A DNA stretch of 25,749 nucleotides from DATKZB01 sp035528235 (lineage in GTDB: Bacteria > Planctomycetota > Phycisphaerae > FEN-1346). The notes under the pieces are model-generated. The model saw only the letters and a list, made by a program, of their open reading frames with translations, had not been told where the DNA came from and searched no databases. A program made the translations under genes and the position numbers. The DNA is taken from NCBI GenBank assembly GCA_035528235.1, contig DATKZB010000276.1:1-25749 (forward strand). Reading direction: 5' to 3'. Shown piece by piece: positions 1 through 6,681 of this stretch. Position 1 is the stretch's first letter. Each line of letters begins with the position of its first letter.

Positions 1-8
1 ACGCAATC

Positions 9-32
9 TTAAAACGCTGTAGCAGGCGCTAC
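9..32 (-). terminator. Possible rho-independent terminator of the pseudogene at 29-555
   Basis: Read on the minus strand, GTAGC-gcct-GCTAC (positions 32 to 19) forms a short hairpin followed by AGCGTTTTAAG, a short T-rich run. The hairpin overlaps the TAG stop at 29-31. The stem is only five perfect pairs (one more pair after a mismatch), so this is a weak candidate. Confidence 0.35.
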
Positions 33-555
33 GGCGACGCCGCCTTGACCTCGACCTTGGCGCCGTCTTTGCCGCGGACGATGGCCAGGTGGGGCAGGCC
101 GCCGTACTCGCCTTCCTTGCCCTGGTGCGGGGGCACCTCGACCTTGCCGGCCGCCAGGTCGCGCCGGTACAGGCGGTCGGTGTAGACGCGGTCGCCGCCG
201 GGCGTTTTCCACCCCAGGTGCATGTCGGTCTTCTCCCACCCCTCGGGCAGGCCGGCCTGGCCGCGCTCGTGCACCGCCAGGTAGACCGTGGCCGGGCCGC
301 TGACCGTGAAGGCGTACCCCGCGCCGGGTGCCCGCGATGCCGCCGCCCACGACGACCACGTCGAACTCGCCGGCCGACGGCGGCATGTCGGGCAGGCCCA
401 GCAGGCGGCGGCGCCAGGCGTCCATGAACTGCTGGTCGATGACCCATCCGCCCAGGTGGCCGAACGATTCGGCCTCGACCAGGACCTCGGCCGACCGCGC
501 GGCGCCCGACGCCAGCGACCCCGTGGCCAACGCGAAGGCGACCCGTGTGCGTCAT
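29..555 (-). pseudogene. Eroded pseudogene of a secreted FAD-dependent oxidoreductase
   Basis: Three separate lesions are visible. (1) The ATG at 555-553 has a good Shine-Dalgarno (GGGGAGG), but the next base makes ATGA: the signal-peptide-like reading (RTRVAFALATGSLASGAARS) lies one base out of frame with that ATG and has a TGA immediately upstream. (2) That frame continues into AEVLVEAESFGHLGGWVIDQ, the N-terminal module of secreted planctomycete FAD oxidoreductases. It then jumps from QQFMDA straight to WRRRLLGLPDMPPSAGEFD and the dinucleotide-binding GGGIAG motif, so roughly a hundred residues expected between these pieces in the family seem to be missing. (3) About residue 67 the frame is lost, and a different frame carries a beta-rich tail (GYAFTVSGPATVYLAVHERG to the TAG at 29-31). 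The FAD-binding body is absent. Lesions and motifs are seen; family and expected layout are recalled. An assembly artefact is the main alternative. Confidence 0.7.
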
Positions 556-1039
556 GGCACGTCCTCCCCAAGATGGGACCGCCGCCCGGGCGGCATTATA
601 GGTTGCCGCGTCGGCCGATGCCAGCGCGGCCGCGTCGCCGTGCCGGCGACGGCTAAACATGGCGGGCCGTCGTTTAGCCGCGGCCGGTACGGCCGCGTGT
701 CGGGGTTCGCCGGGCCGACGCCGGTTAAAGGTCGTGTCGCTCATGCGCCGATAAGGGGCCAGAGGGCGAGGGAACTCTTCGTACAGCGTGCCGGCGCGGG
801 GCCGCCGCAGGGGGCGACTCCGAACCGCGCTGCCGCTACGGCAGGGAATCTGCGGAACCCGGACGCGTTCGAGGCATTCTACGAGATATAGGGACTGTCG
901 GACGCGACTGCCCCGCGGGCCGGCCGGTCCGAACCGTTGCACTGCCAACGCCTGTACCCGCCGGCCCCTGTGGGCGTAGGGGAGCGAGAGACAACCTCGC
1001 GTTCCAGAGACGATAGCGAACGATAGGTAGGGGACCGCC
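556..1039. other. Intergenic region with no recognisable gene
   Basis: These 484 bases lie between the leftward pseudogene and the first rightward paralogue. The open frames here look like GC-rich composition artefacts, rich in Arg, Pro and Ala, with no family resemblance. The only clear structure is the 9-bp inverted repeat at 650-680. The last bases (GTAGGGGACCGCC before the ATG at 1040) provide a ribosome binding site for the next gene. No convincing -35/-10 pair with good spacing was found. Confidence 0.6.
650..680. repeat. Inverted repeat CGGCTAAAC / GTTTAGCCG, 13-bp loop
   Basis: The arms CGGCTAAAC (650-658) and GTTTAGCCG (672-680) are perfectly complementary. The AT-rich TAAAC core stands out in very GC-rich DNA, and a related GGTTAAAG lies nearby at 722-729. 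It is about 95 bp upstream of the minus-strand pseudogene start, so it could be an operator or a structured leader. There is no U-run on either side to suggest a terminator. Confidence 0.4.
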
Positions 1040-2167
1040 ATGAGATGGTTCTGGTACGGCCTGGCGGCAGGCGTCTGTCTATGGGTCACGGCGGCGCCGG
1101 CTGCGGCCGACACGATCATCACGTCGTCGAACCAGACGTTCGAGGGGACGATCACCGAGGAGACGCCGCAGCACGTCGTCATCAAGACGGCGAGCGGCAC
1201 GGTGACCATTCCGCGGGTGGCGATCGCGGCGATCACCAAGGCCGCCGCCGCCAGCGCCCCCAAGATCGTTCCGGAGACCCTCAAGCCGGCCGACGCGCCG
1301 AAGGCCTTCGCCGAGGCCAAGGCCGCCGTGACCAAGGGCGACTGGATCAAGGCCGGCAGCCTGCTCGCCGGCCTGCTGGAACTGCCGCCCGGGTCGTTCC
1401 CGCACGAGAACCGCGTGGCCGCCACGGCCGCGCTGGTCACCTGCCACCTCCAGGTCAAGGACGCCAAGGGCGCCGCCAAGGCGTTTACGCAGCGTGCCAG
1501 CCTGCTGGTGATCGAGGGCGACAAGCGGCGGCTGCTGGCGGCGGCCGAGGCCCTCGAGAAGGCCGACACCATGATGGGCATCGTGATCGAGGGCAAACCC
1601 GTCCAGACGTACGACGAGGCCATCAACCTCGCCATGGGATGGAAGGCCAAGCAACTGCTCGACGAAGCCAAGGACATGGGCGCCAAGGCCACCGACCTGA
1701 ACGACCCCAAGAAACTCGACGCGGTCGGCAAACGGATCCTCGCGAAGCTCGACGAGGCCGACCTTTACTCGCCCGGGTTCAGCGTCGCGCACCGCAAGGA
1801 GGCCATGGCCAGCGTCGCCGACAACATCCTGGTGGCTGCCCAGAAGGCCATCGAGACGTGTACGGTACAACGCGTGACCAACATCAGCCGGTACTGGAAA
1901 ACCAGCGCCGCCGGCGCCCAGGCAGCCACCCGATACAACAACTACGCCACCCAGTACCTCGGCCGGCGACAGGCCGCCGAGGACGGCCTGAAGAACCTCA
2001 AGGCGTGGGTCGACACCGTGGGCGCTCCGGAACTCTACACCGAACGGGCTGCGGCCATCGCCCCGCTCATGCTGCAACTCGACGAACTCCAGTACCACAT
2101 CATGCTCCCCGGAATGCTCCAGAGGCTCCGCATCGCGCCGCGGCGGATCGGGTCGCAGTTCGACTGA
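1040..2167 (+). CDS. Secreted helical protein, tandem paralogue 1 of 3 (unknown function)
   Basis: This 375-residue protein starts with a signal peptide (residues 1-23, ending APAAA). A short beta module follows (about 24-66: TIITSSNQTFEGTITEETP, then VVIKTASGTVTIPRVAIAAI), a pattern recalled from planctomycete proteins with a G-x-I-x-E-E segment. The rest looks alpha-helical and TPR-like. Hallmarks shared with its two neighbours are DAPKAFAEAKAAVTKGDW-KA (85-105), AALVTCHLQVKDA, DKRRLLAAAEAL, YDEAINLAMGWKAKQLLDEA, an LYSPGFS segment and a C-terminal GAPELYTERAAAIAPLMLQL. AGGGGA precedes the ATG. It is probably periplasmic or envelope-associated. I do not recognise a named family; the tandem arrangement suggests duplication and functional linkage, but no reaction can be assigned. 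Confidence 0.85.
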   Translation: MRWFWYGLAAGVCLWVTAAPAAADTIITSSNQTFEGTITEETPQHVVIKTASGTVTIPRVAIAAITKAAAASAPKIVPETLKPADAPKAFAEAKAAVTKGDWIKAGSLLAGLLELPPGSFPHENRVAATAALVTCHLQVKDAKGAAKAFTQRASLLVIEGDKRRLLAAAEALEKADTMMGIVIEGKPVQTYDEAINLAMGWKAKQLLDEAKDMGAKATDLNDPKKLDAVGKRILAKLDEADLYSPGFSVAHRKEAMASVADNILVAAQKAIETCTVQRVTNISRYWKTSAAGAQAATRYNNYATQYLGRRQAAEDGLKNLKAWVDTVGAPELYTERAAAIAPLMLQLDELQYHIMLPGMLQRLRIAPRRIGSQFD

Positions 2168-2315
2168 CCCCCCGGCGCCGCCACACCGGCCGTGCCGCCG
2201 ACGTTGACTCCCGCCGGTCCCGGCCCTATGCCGGCCGGGCCAGCGGCGCGGAATGGCCGGCGCCAATCGTCGGGACACTCGTAGAACTAGTCAGAACGGG
2301 CAAGGAGAGAGGCCT

Positions 2316-3485
2316 ATGCGCGCCAGGACCCGGGCCATCGCGGTCGGAGGGTCTCGCCGGGCGGCGATTGGCCGCCTGGTGGCGGCCGGTGCCGTCGCGG
2401 CGCTCGTGGCGGGGCCGCTGCGGGCCGAGCGGATCGTGGCCCCCGACGGCACCTGGTTCACCGCGACCATCGTCAGCGACGAGGCCGGCAAGGTCGTCGT
2501 GCGGGCCGGAAAGGCCACCATCACCCTCTCGCGGGCCGACATCAAGGCCATCGAGAAGGAGCCGCCGGATGCCAGGAACGTCCCCCCGCAGATCGTCCCG
2601 GCGGCCGTGGACCCGGCCAAGGCGGGCGAGGCCCTCCGCGGCGCCAAGGCGGCGATGGCGTCCGGCGAGTGGCTCAAGGCGGGCGGCCTGCTGGCGGGCC
2701 TGGCCCGGCTCGACGCCGACGCCCTGCCGCCGGCCGACCGGAAGGACGCCGCGGCCGCGCTGGTCACCTGCTACCTCCGAATCGATCAGGCCGAGGCGGC
2801 CGGCGGGGCCTGTGCCCGGCGGGCGGCGCTCGCCGACGACCCGGACGACAGGCGCCGCGTCCTGGCGGCCGCCGAAGCGTTCCGCACCCTCAAGAGCACC
2901 GAGATCGACGGCCGGGCGGTCCGGACCTACGACGAGGCGGTGGCCGCCGCCGTCCCCTGGAAAGGCAAGGCGCTGCTGGAAGAGGCCAAGGCCATCGCGT
3001 CGCAGGGCCGGATGCTGGGCGCCAAGGGACGCCTCGAGCGGACCGGCCAGTTATGCGTCGAGAAACTCCGGGAGGCCGACCAGTATGTGCCGGGCACCAG
3101 CGGCCGGAAACGGGAGGTGCTTCAGCCGCTGGTCGACAACATTCTGACGAACGCCCGGCGGGCGGTCGAGACGCTGACCGAACGGCGAGTCGTCCTGAAA
3201 AAGTACCGCATGACCAGCATGATGAACAAGCAGATCGCCCGGCGGTGGGCCGAACAGATCGGCGCCTACCTGACCGTCCGGCAGGAGGCCCAGAACGGTC
3301 TGAGGAACCTCGAACCGTTTGCGTCCCAGGTGGGCGTCAGCGGACTCTACGAACGTAGCGAGGTGGTCGGCCTCATCGAGACACTCGAAGACCTCAAGTA
3401 CTACCACGTGGAAAAGGAGGGAGAGCCCCGCCTGCTGATCTGGCCGGGCCGGCCCATCTTGCCGTCGCAGGGCGGCAAGAAATGA
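2316..3485 (+). CDS. Secreted helical protein, tandem paralogue 2 of 3 (unknown function)
   Basis: This 389-residue protein shares its architecture with the genes on either side: signal peptide (Arg-rich start, hydrophobic LVAAGAVAALVAG, ending PLRA), a short beta module (ERIVAPDGTWFTATIVSDEA, then VVVRAGKATITLSRADIKAI) and a helical body. Conserved blocks include KAGEALRGAKAAMASGEWLK, AAALVTCYLRIDQAEA, DDRRRVLAAAEAF, AVRTYDEAVAAAVPWKGKAL and ADQYVPGTSGRKREVLQPLV. The start is set by AGGAGAG seven bases before the ATG at 2316; an in-frame start at 2253 would precede this site and add a non-signal leader. It follows paralogue 1 by 148 bases and is probably exported to the same compartment. No function is recognised. 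Confidence 0.85.
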   Translation: MRARTRAIAVGGSRRAAIGRLVAAGAVAALVAGPLRAERIVAPDGTWFTATIVSDEAGKVVVRAGKATITLSRADIKAIEKEPPDARNVPPQIVPAAVDPAKAGEALRGAKAAMASGEWLKAGGLLAGLARLDADALPPADRKDAAAALVTCYLRIDQAEAAGGACARRAALADDPDDRRRVLAAAEAFRTLKSTEIDGRAVRTYDEAVAAAVPWKGKALLEEAKAIASQGRMLGAKGRLERTGQLCVEKLREADQYVPGTSGRKREVLQPLVDNILTNARRAVETLTERRVVLKKYRMTSMMNKQIARRWAEQIGAYLTVRQEAQNGLRNLEPFASQVGVSGLYERSEVVGLIETLEDLKYYHVEKEGEPRLLIWPGRPILPSQGGKK

Positions 3486-3545
3486 GCGAGACCCGTACGC
3501 CGCCGCGGCCCGGATTCGCCGGAACATCCTCGGCCCGAACGGGTC

Positions 3546-3697
3546 TAATCGTACAACGCTACTTGTCGCGCGGCGGCCGTCCCAGGCCGCCGCGATCAGG
3601 CCTGACGCGTGCTCGTAGGGGCACGACATGTCGTGCCCCTACAACAGAGACCGTTTCCGGAAGGCCGCCAGGCGGGATGAAGTAGCGTCGTAGGACT
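3546..3697. mobile_element. MITE-like palindromic element 1 (152 bp, no ORF)
   Basis: The ends TAATCGTACAACGCTACTT (3546-3564) and AAGTAGCGTCGTAGGACTA (3679-3697) are inverted repeats matching at 16 of 19 positions. Inside lie the GC-rich palindrome GCGGCGGCC-N6-GGCCGCCGC (3570-3593), the perfect 28-bp palindrome at 3615-3642, and a degenerate GGAAGGCCGCC near the right end. The element has no coding capacity. Its size, ends and internal palindrome resemble the element at 8328-8475 and, more loosely, that at 12473-12653, which suggests a dispersed non-autonomous family. The mechanism of spread is unknown. Confidence 0.55.
3615..3642. repeat. Perfect 28-bp palindrome
   Basis: The half-site GTAGGGGCACGACA is followed directly by its exact reverse complement, with no spacer. 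Sequences of the GTAGGGGCACG...CGTGCCCCTAC type are recalled as interspersed repeats in several bacterial phyla. It sits inside the MITE-like element at 3546-3697. Confidence 0.8.
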
Positions 3698-3730
3698 AAT
3701 ACGGTGCTGCGGCGCGAGGGCAATGCAGAC

Positions 3731-3759
3731 TTGCAGGACGCCCTGTTCTCGTGTAGAGT
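3731..3759 (+). promoter_or_regulatory. Candidate sigma-70-type promoter for paralogue 3
   Basis: TTGCAG (3731-3736), a 17-base spacer and TAGAGT (3754-3759) match the -35/-10 layout well. Transcription would start near 3766, giving a leader of about 90 bases before the ATG at 3858. The leader has a perfect hairpin, CCGGCCT-cgac-AGGCCGG (3776-3793). This argues against translation starting at 3723. The promoter lies just downstream of the MITE-like element. Confidence 0.5.
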
Positions 3760-3857
3760 ATGCGTATGAGGTCTTCCGGCCTCGACAGGCCGGGAGATAC
3801 CCTTCCGGCAGGCCGGCAACGGCCGCCGGAGCGAACCAGCCATCGGGGGGGTTGCCG

Positions 3858-5090
3858 ATGTCGGAAACCCAATTCTTCTCGCCGCATCGTAGCGGCCTCA
3901 TGAAACCGCTCCGGGCTCTCGGTCTCGGCTTGGCCGTCGGATGGGTCGTTCTCGCCCTGGCCGCGCCGGCCATGGCCGACCGCGTCGTCACCAAGTCGGG
4001 GCAGGCCTTCACCGGAACCATCATCGAGGAAGACGACGCGAAGGTCGTGCTGAAGACGATCAGCGGCAAGATCACGATCGAGCGCGACACGATCGAGAAG
4101 ATCGAAAAAACGGGCACCACCACGGTGACGCCCAAGGCCGACCCCGCGCTGGACCCCGCCACGACCAAGACGCCCAAGGTCGTGCCGGAGCAGATCGCCC
4201 CGGAAGACGCGCCGAAGGCCTTCGAGCGGGCCAAGGCCGCCATCGGCAAGGGCGACTGGGTCAAGGCCGCAGGGGTGCTCGAGGGCCTCATGGCCATCGA
4301 CGAGGCCAAGTTCAAGTACGACGACCGGCTCTCGGCCACGGGGGCCCTGATTACCTGTTACCTCCAGATCAAGGACGCCCTGGGTGCCTCGCAGACGTTC
4401 GCCCGCCTGGCCCAACTGGCCAAGGACGCCAACGACAAACGCCGGCTGCTCGCCGCGGCCGAGGTGCTGCGGACCCTGGGCACGGTTAAGGTGGGGGACA
4501 AGACGCTCAGCCGGTTCGAGGAGGTTGTCGAGGCGGCCATGCCGTGGAAGGCCGAGCAGTGCCTCGAAGCGGCCAAGGACGCCGCCAAGAAGTCCAAGCG
4601 CCTCAACGACCGGACCCAACTCGACAAACAGGCCAACATGGCCCTGGGTAAACTCCGCGAGGCCAACGCCTACGTGCCGGGGTTCAGCACCAAGCACGAG
4701 GCCGACGTCCTCGGCGAGATGGTCAACAACATCGTCGAGGGCGCCAAGGCCACCGTGGAGTACTGCGAGAAGGGGCGGACCGACCTGACCTCGGCCTACC
4801 AGCGAGGGCTCGTCGGCCGGTCCATGATCGCCCAGTTCAACCAGCGCGTTCGGGAGTACCATGCGACCCGAGAGGCGGCCTTGAAGGCCCTCAAGCACGT
4901 CAAGGCCTTCACGGCGTCGTTCAGCGTCTCGGAACTCTACAGCACCAACGAGACCGAGATCGAGGGAGTCATGGAGGAACTCGACGAGTACCAGTACTAC
5001 CCCAAGGGAACGCGGTCGCCCTCCTCCGGCTATTACGGCACGTACTACTCGTCCGCGCGGGTGAGGATCAAAGAGATCGGAGTGTACTGA
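3858..5090 (+). CDS. Secreted helical protein, tandem paralogue 3 of 3 (unknown function)
   Basis: From the ATG at 3858 (GGGGGG six bases upstream) the protein has 410 residues. A shorter start at 3900 (MKPLRALGLGLAVGW) would give a more conventional signal peptide ending ALAAPAMA. The beta module reads DRVVTKSGQAFTGTIIEEDD then VVLKTISGKITIERDTIEKI. A Thr/Pro-rich linker follows, then the helical body with the family blocks APKAFERAKAAIGKGDWVKA, ALITCYLQIKDALGASQTFA, DKRRLLAAAEVLRTLG, AMPWKAEQCLEAAKDAA and NAYVPGFSTKHEADVLGEMV. The C-terminus is unlike its paralogues: a Tyr/Ser/Gly-rich tail (SSGYYGTYYSSARVRIKEIG). It probably acts in the cell envelope. It has its own promoter candidate. Function unknown. 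Confidence 0.85.
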   Translation: MSETQFFSPHRSGLMKPLRALGLGLAVGWVVLALAAPAMADRVVTKSGQAFTGTIIEEDDAKVVLKTISGKITIERDTIEKIEKTGTTTVTPKADPALDPATTKTPKVVPEQIAPEDAPKAFERAKAAIGKGDWVKAAGVLEGLMAIDEAKFKYDDRLSATGALITCYLQIKDALGASQTFARLAQLAKDANDKRRLLAAAEVLRTLGTVKVGDKTLSRFEEVVEAAMPWKAEQCLEAAKDAAKKSKRLNDRTQLDKQANMALGKLREANAYVPGFSTKHEADVLGEMVNNIVEGAKATVEYCEKGRTDLTSAYQRGLVGRSMIAQFNQRVREYHATREAALKALKHVKAFTASFSVSELYSTNETEIEGVMEELDEYQYYPKGTRSPSSGYYGTYYSSARVRIKEIGVY

Positions 5091-5122
5091 GCCCTGGGGG
5101 ACCTGCCCCGGCCGACGACCGA

Positions 5123-5158
5123 AAACCAGCGCGGCGACCGATTCCGGTTACCGCGCTG
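5123..5158 (-). terminator. Terminator between convergent genes
   Basis: CAGCGCGG (5127-5134) pairs with CCGCGCTG (5151-5158), and ACCG-attc-CGGT forms an inner stem. On the minus strand the hairpin is followed by GTTTTC, so it looks like a rho-independent terminator for the leftward gene ending at 5222. On the plus strand only TCTCTC follows, so it may act less well for the gene ending at 5090. Confidence 0.6.
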
Positions 5159-5221
5159 TCTCTCAAGTCCACCCGTGTACGACCCGCTGGCGCCGCCCCG
5201 ACGTCTCGCCGATGGCGAAGG

Positions 5222-5890
5222 TCAGTTGGCGGCGGCGGTCTTGGCGTCGTCGCGTTTCACCCCGAGTTTATCTTTGAGTTCGCCGATCTTGCCCTTGAGC
5301 GTCGTCTCGGAAGAGCGCTCGGCCTCGGGAACGCCGGTCAAGATGGTCTCGTACATCGAGAGGGCCCGGCGGAATTTGCCGAGTTCCTCGTACAGGCCGG
5401 CCGCCCTCTCGCGGTTGACCCGGTAGAGGCCCTTGGCCTTTACCATCGGGGCAGAGAGTTCCTTGACGCCATCCTCGGGCATTCCCTTTTCGGCGGCGAG
5501 TTTGGCGCAGGCCGTGTGCACCCGCCCGTACTTCTTGCCGACCCCTTCGAGTTGGCTGACGGCCTTGGAGCGGGCCAGCATGCACAGGCGTTGTTCGCGT
5601 GCGGTGTCGCCCTTGGACTTCTCGGCGGCCTCGCTGATCGCCTTCTGGAGGGTCTCCATGATCTTGGCCTCTTCGGCCTCGACCGCATCGAGGGCCGTGG
5701 CGCCGGCCTTGGACTCCGCCAGCAGCCTCTCGCCACGTCTCTTGGAGGCGCTCTCCTGGTCGTCTGTGTCCCAGGTGTCAAGGGGCACCCCGCTTCCTCC
5801 CCAGCCCCCGGAGTACGCCCGGACGACGTCGGGGAGCAGTGTGGCCAGCACGACGGCCAACGCCAACCGCAAGAGCGTGGATTTCGACAT
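5222..5890 (-). CDS. Secreted helical (TPR-like) protein of unknown function
   Basis: This 222-residue protein starts at the ATG at 5890, chosen because a near-perfect Shine-Dalgarno (AAGGAGGTG) lies just upstream; an in-frame ATG at 5908 would lie before it. The signal peptide is MSKSTLLRLALAVVLATLL... ending VVRA. A Gly/Trp stretch (YSGGWGGSGVPLDTWD) follows, then a long charged, Ala-rich, probably helical region. The last third, about residues 150-205, reads like a tetratricopeptide segment (RERAAGLYEELGKFRRALSM, then a helix from YETILTG). It converges on the three paralogues and shares their exported helical character but not their motifs. Export is inferred; the role is unknown. Confidence 0.8.
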   Translation of the reverse strand: MSKSTLLRLALAVVLATLLPDVVRAYSGGWGGSGVPLDTWDTDDQESASKRRGERLLAESKAGATALDAVEAEEAKIMETLQKAISEAAEKSKGDTAREQRLCMLARSKAVSQLEGVGKKYGRVHTACAKLAAEKGMPEDGVKELSAPMVKAKGLYRVNRERAAGLYEELGKFRRALSMYETILTGVPEAERSSETTLKGKIGELKDKLGVKRDDAKTAAAN

Positions 5891-6178
5891 GCCCCACCTC
5901 CTTCTCATCCGACGCGCGGCACAAACAGACGCGTGCCCGGAAATACACTATCCAAAACGAGGCCTGCGCCAAGCGCCATGGTCACAACCGGGTCCGAGCG
6001 GCACCGGCACCAGCGAGGCCGCCGCCGGCCGCACACAGGAGTTTCCGGACAGGCTTGGCCTCCATGCCCGAAGAGTTGGCGGAACGACCGCCCTCCCGCC
6101 GCTCCACCGTACTTATACGAGGCCCGGGACGCGAAACGCAGCGCCGCCGGACCGGCCCGGGGGGGCAGGTCCCGTCGC
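5891..6178. other. Intergenic region upstream of the 5222-5890 gene
   Basis: These 288 bases separate acpS from the next leftward gene. The only clear signal is the AAGGAGGTG ribosome binding site next to 5890. An AT-richer stretch around 5940-5960 (GGATAGTGTATTT on the minus strand) could hold a -10 region, but no pair with convincing match and spacing was found. Confidence 0.4.
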
Positions 6179-6568
6179 TCAGGCGTCGGCCCGTTCCGCG
6201 ACAGCCGACGCGACGGCCAGGTTCTCGCTGTGCGTGATGGAGACGTGCCAGGCGGCGATGCCGAGCGACTCGGCCTTGGCCGCCGCCCCGCCGTGCAGGA
6301 CCACGTACGGCCGGCCCTCGGGCGCGCTGAGGATCTCGATGTTGCGGAACGCGACGCCGTCGCGCCAGCCCGTGCCCAGGGCCTTCATGACGGCCTCCTT
6401 GGCGGCAAAGCGGCCCGCGAGCGTCTCCTCGAAGCCCTTCTTGCGGCCGCGGGCGTAGGCGATCTCGGCCTCGGTGTAGGTGCGGCCCAGGAAATGGTCG
6501 CCGTGGTCGGCCACCATCCGCCGAATCCGCTCCACGCCGCACAGGTCGATGCCATGGCCGACAATCAT
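6179..6568 (-). CDS. acpS: Holo-[acyl-carrier-protein] synthase
   Basis: AcpS transfers the 4'-phosphopantetheine arm from coenzyme A to a serine of apo acyl carrier protein, in the cytoplasm, enabling fatty acid synthesis. At 129 residues the protein has the usual AcpS length. The N-terminus MIVGHGIDLCGVERI contains the metal-binding Asp8 of the G-x-D signature, and FAAKEAVMKALGTGWRDG (around 54-71) contains the second conserved acidic residue and the lysine of the W/F-x-x-K-E-A motif. The C-terminal AAWHVSITHSENLAVASAVA is the family's S-x-x-H-x-x-x-x-A-x-A strand. It is on the same strand as the isomerase-like gene upstream (113 bases away), but the hairpin at 6607-6634 between them suggests separate expression. 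No strong Shine-Dalgarno is seen. Confidence 0.95.
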   Translation of the reverse strand: MIVGHGIDLCGVERIRRMVADHGDHFLGRTYTEAEIAYARGRKKGFEETLAGRFAAKEAVMKALGTGWRDGVAFRNIEILSAPEGRPYVVLHGGAAAKAESLGIAAWHVSITHSENLAVASAVAERADA

Positions 6569-6606
6569 GGGGTTACCGCCGTTTCACCTGGCCTGTTGCC
6601 GTGTTG

Positions 6607-6634
6607 GCGCGGCGGGTGCGGGGACCCGCCGCGC
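6607..6634. repeat. 28-bp GC palindrome, family B copy 1
   Basis: The arms GCGCGGCGGGT (6607-6617) and ACCCGCCGCGC (6624-6634) are perfectly complementary around a 6-base loop. The same architecture, GCGCGG-Y-GGGT-N6-ACCC-R-CCGCGC, recurs at 12483-12510 with a compensating change in both arms. It lies between the ends of the leftward genes at 6682 and 6568 and could block transcription, but it lacks a U-run. Confidence 0.7.
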
Positions 6635-6681
6635 AAATCACAAGCGCACCGGATACTCGGAAACGTCTGCCGGCGGCGGCC

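Noticed and set aside
3723..3857. Extended N-terminus of paralogue 3 from an ATG at 3723
   Set aside because: It would start upstream of the promoter at 3731-3759, lacks a ribosome binding site and puts 45 non-signal residues before the signal peptide.
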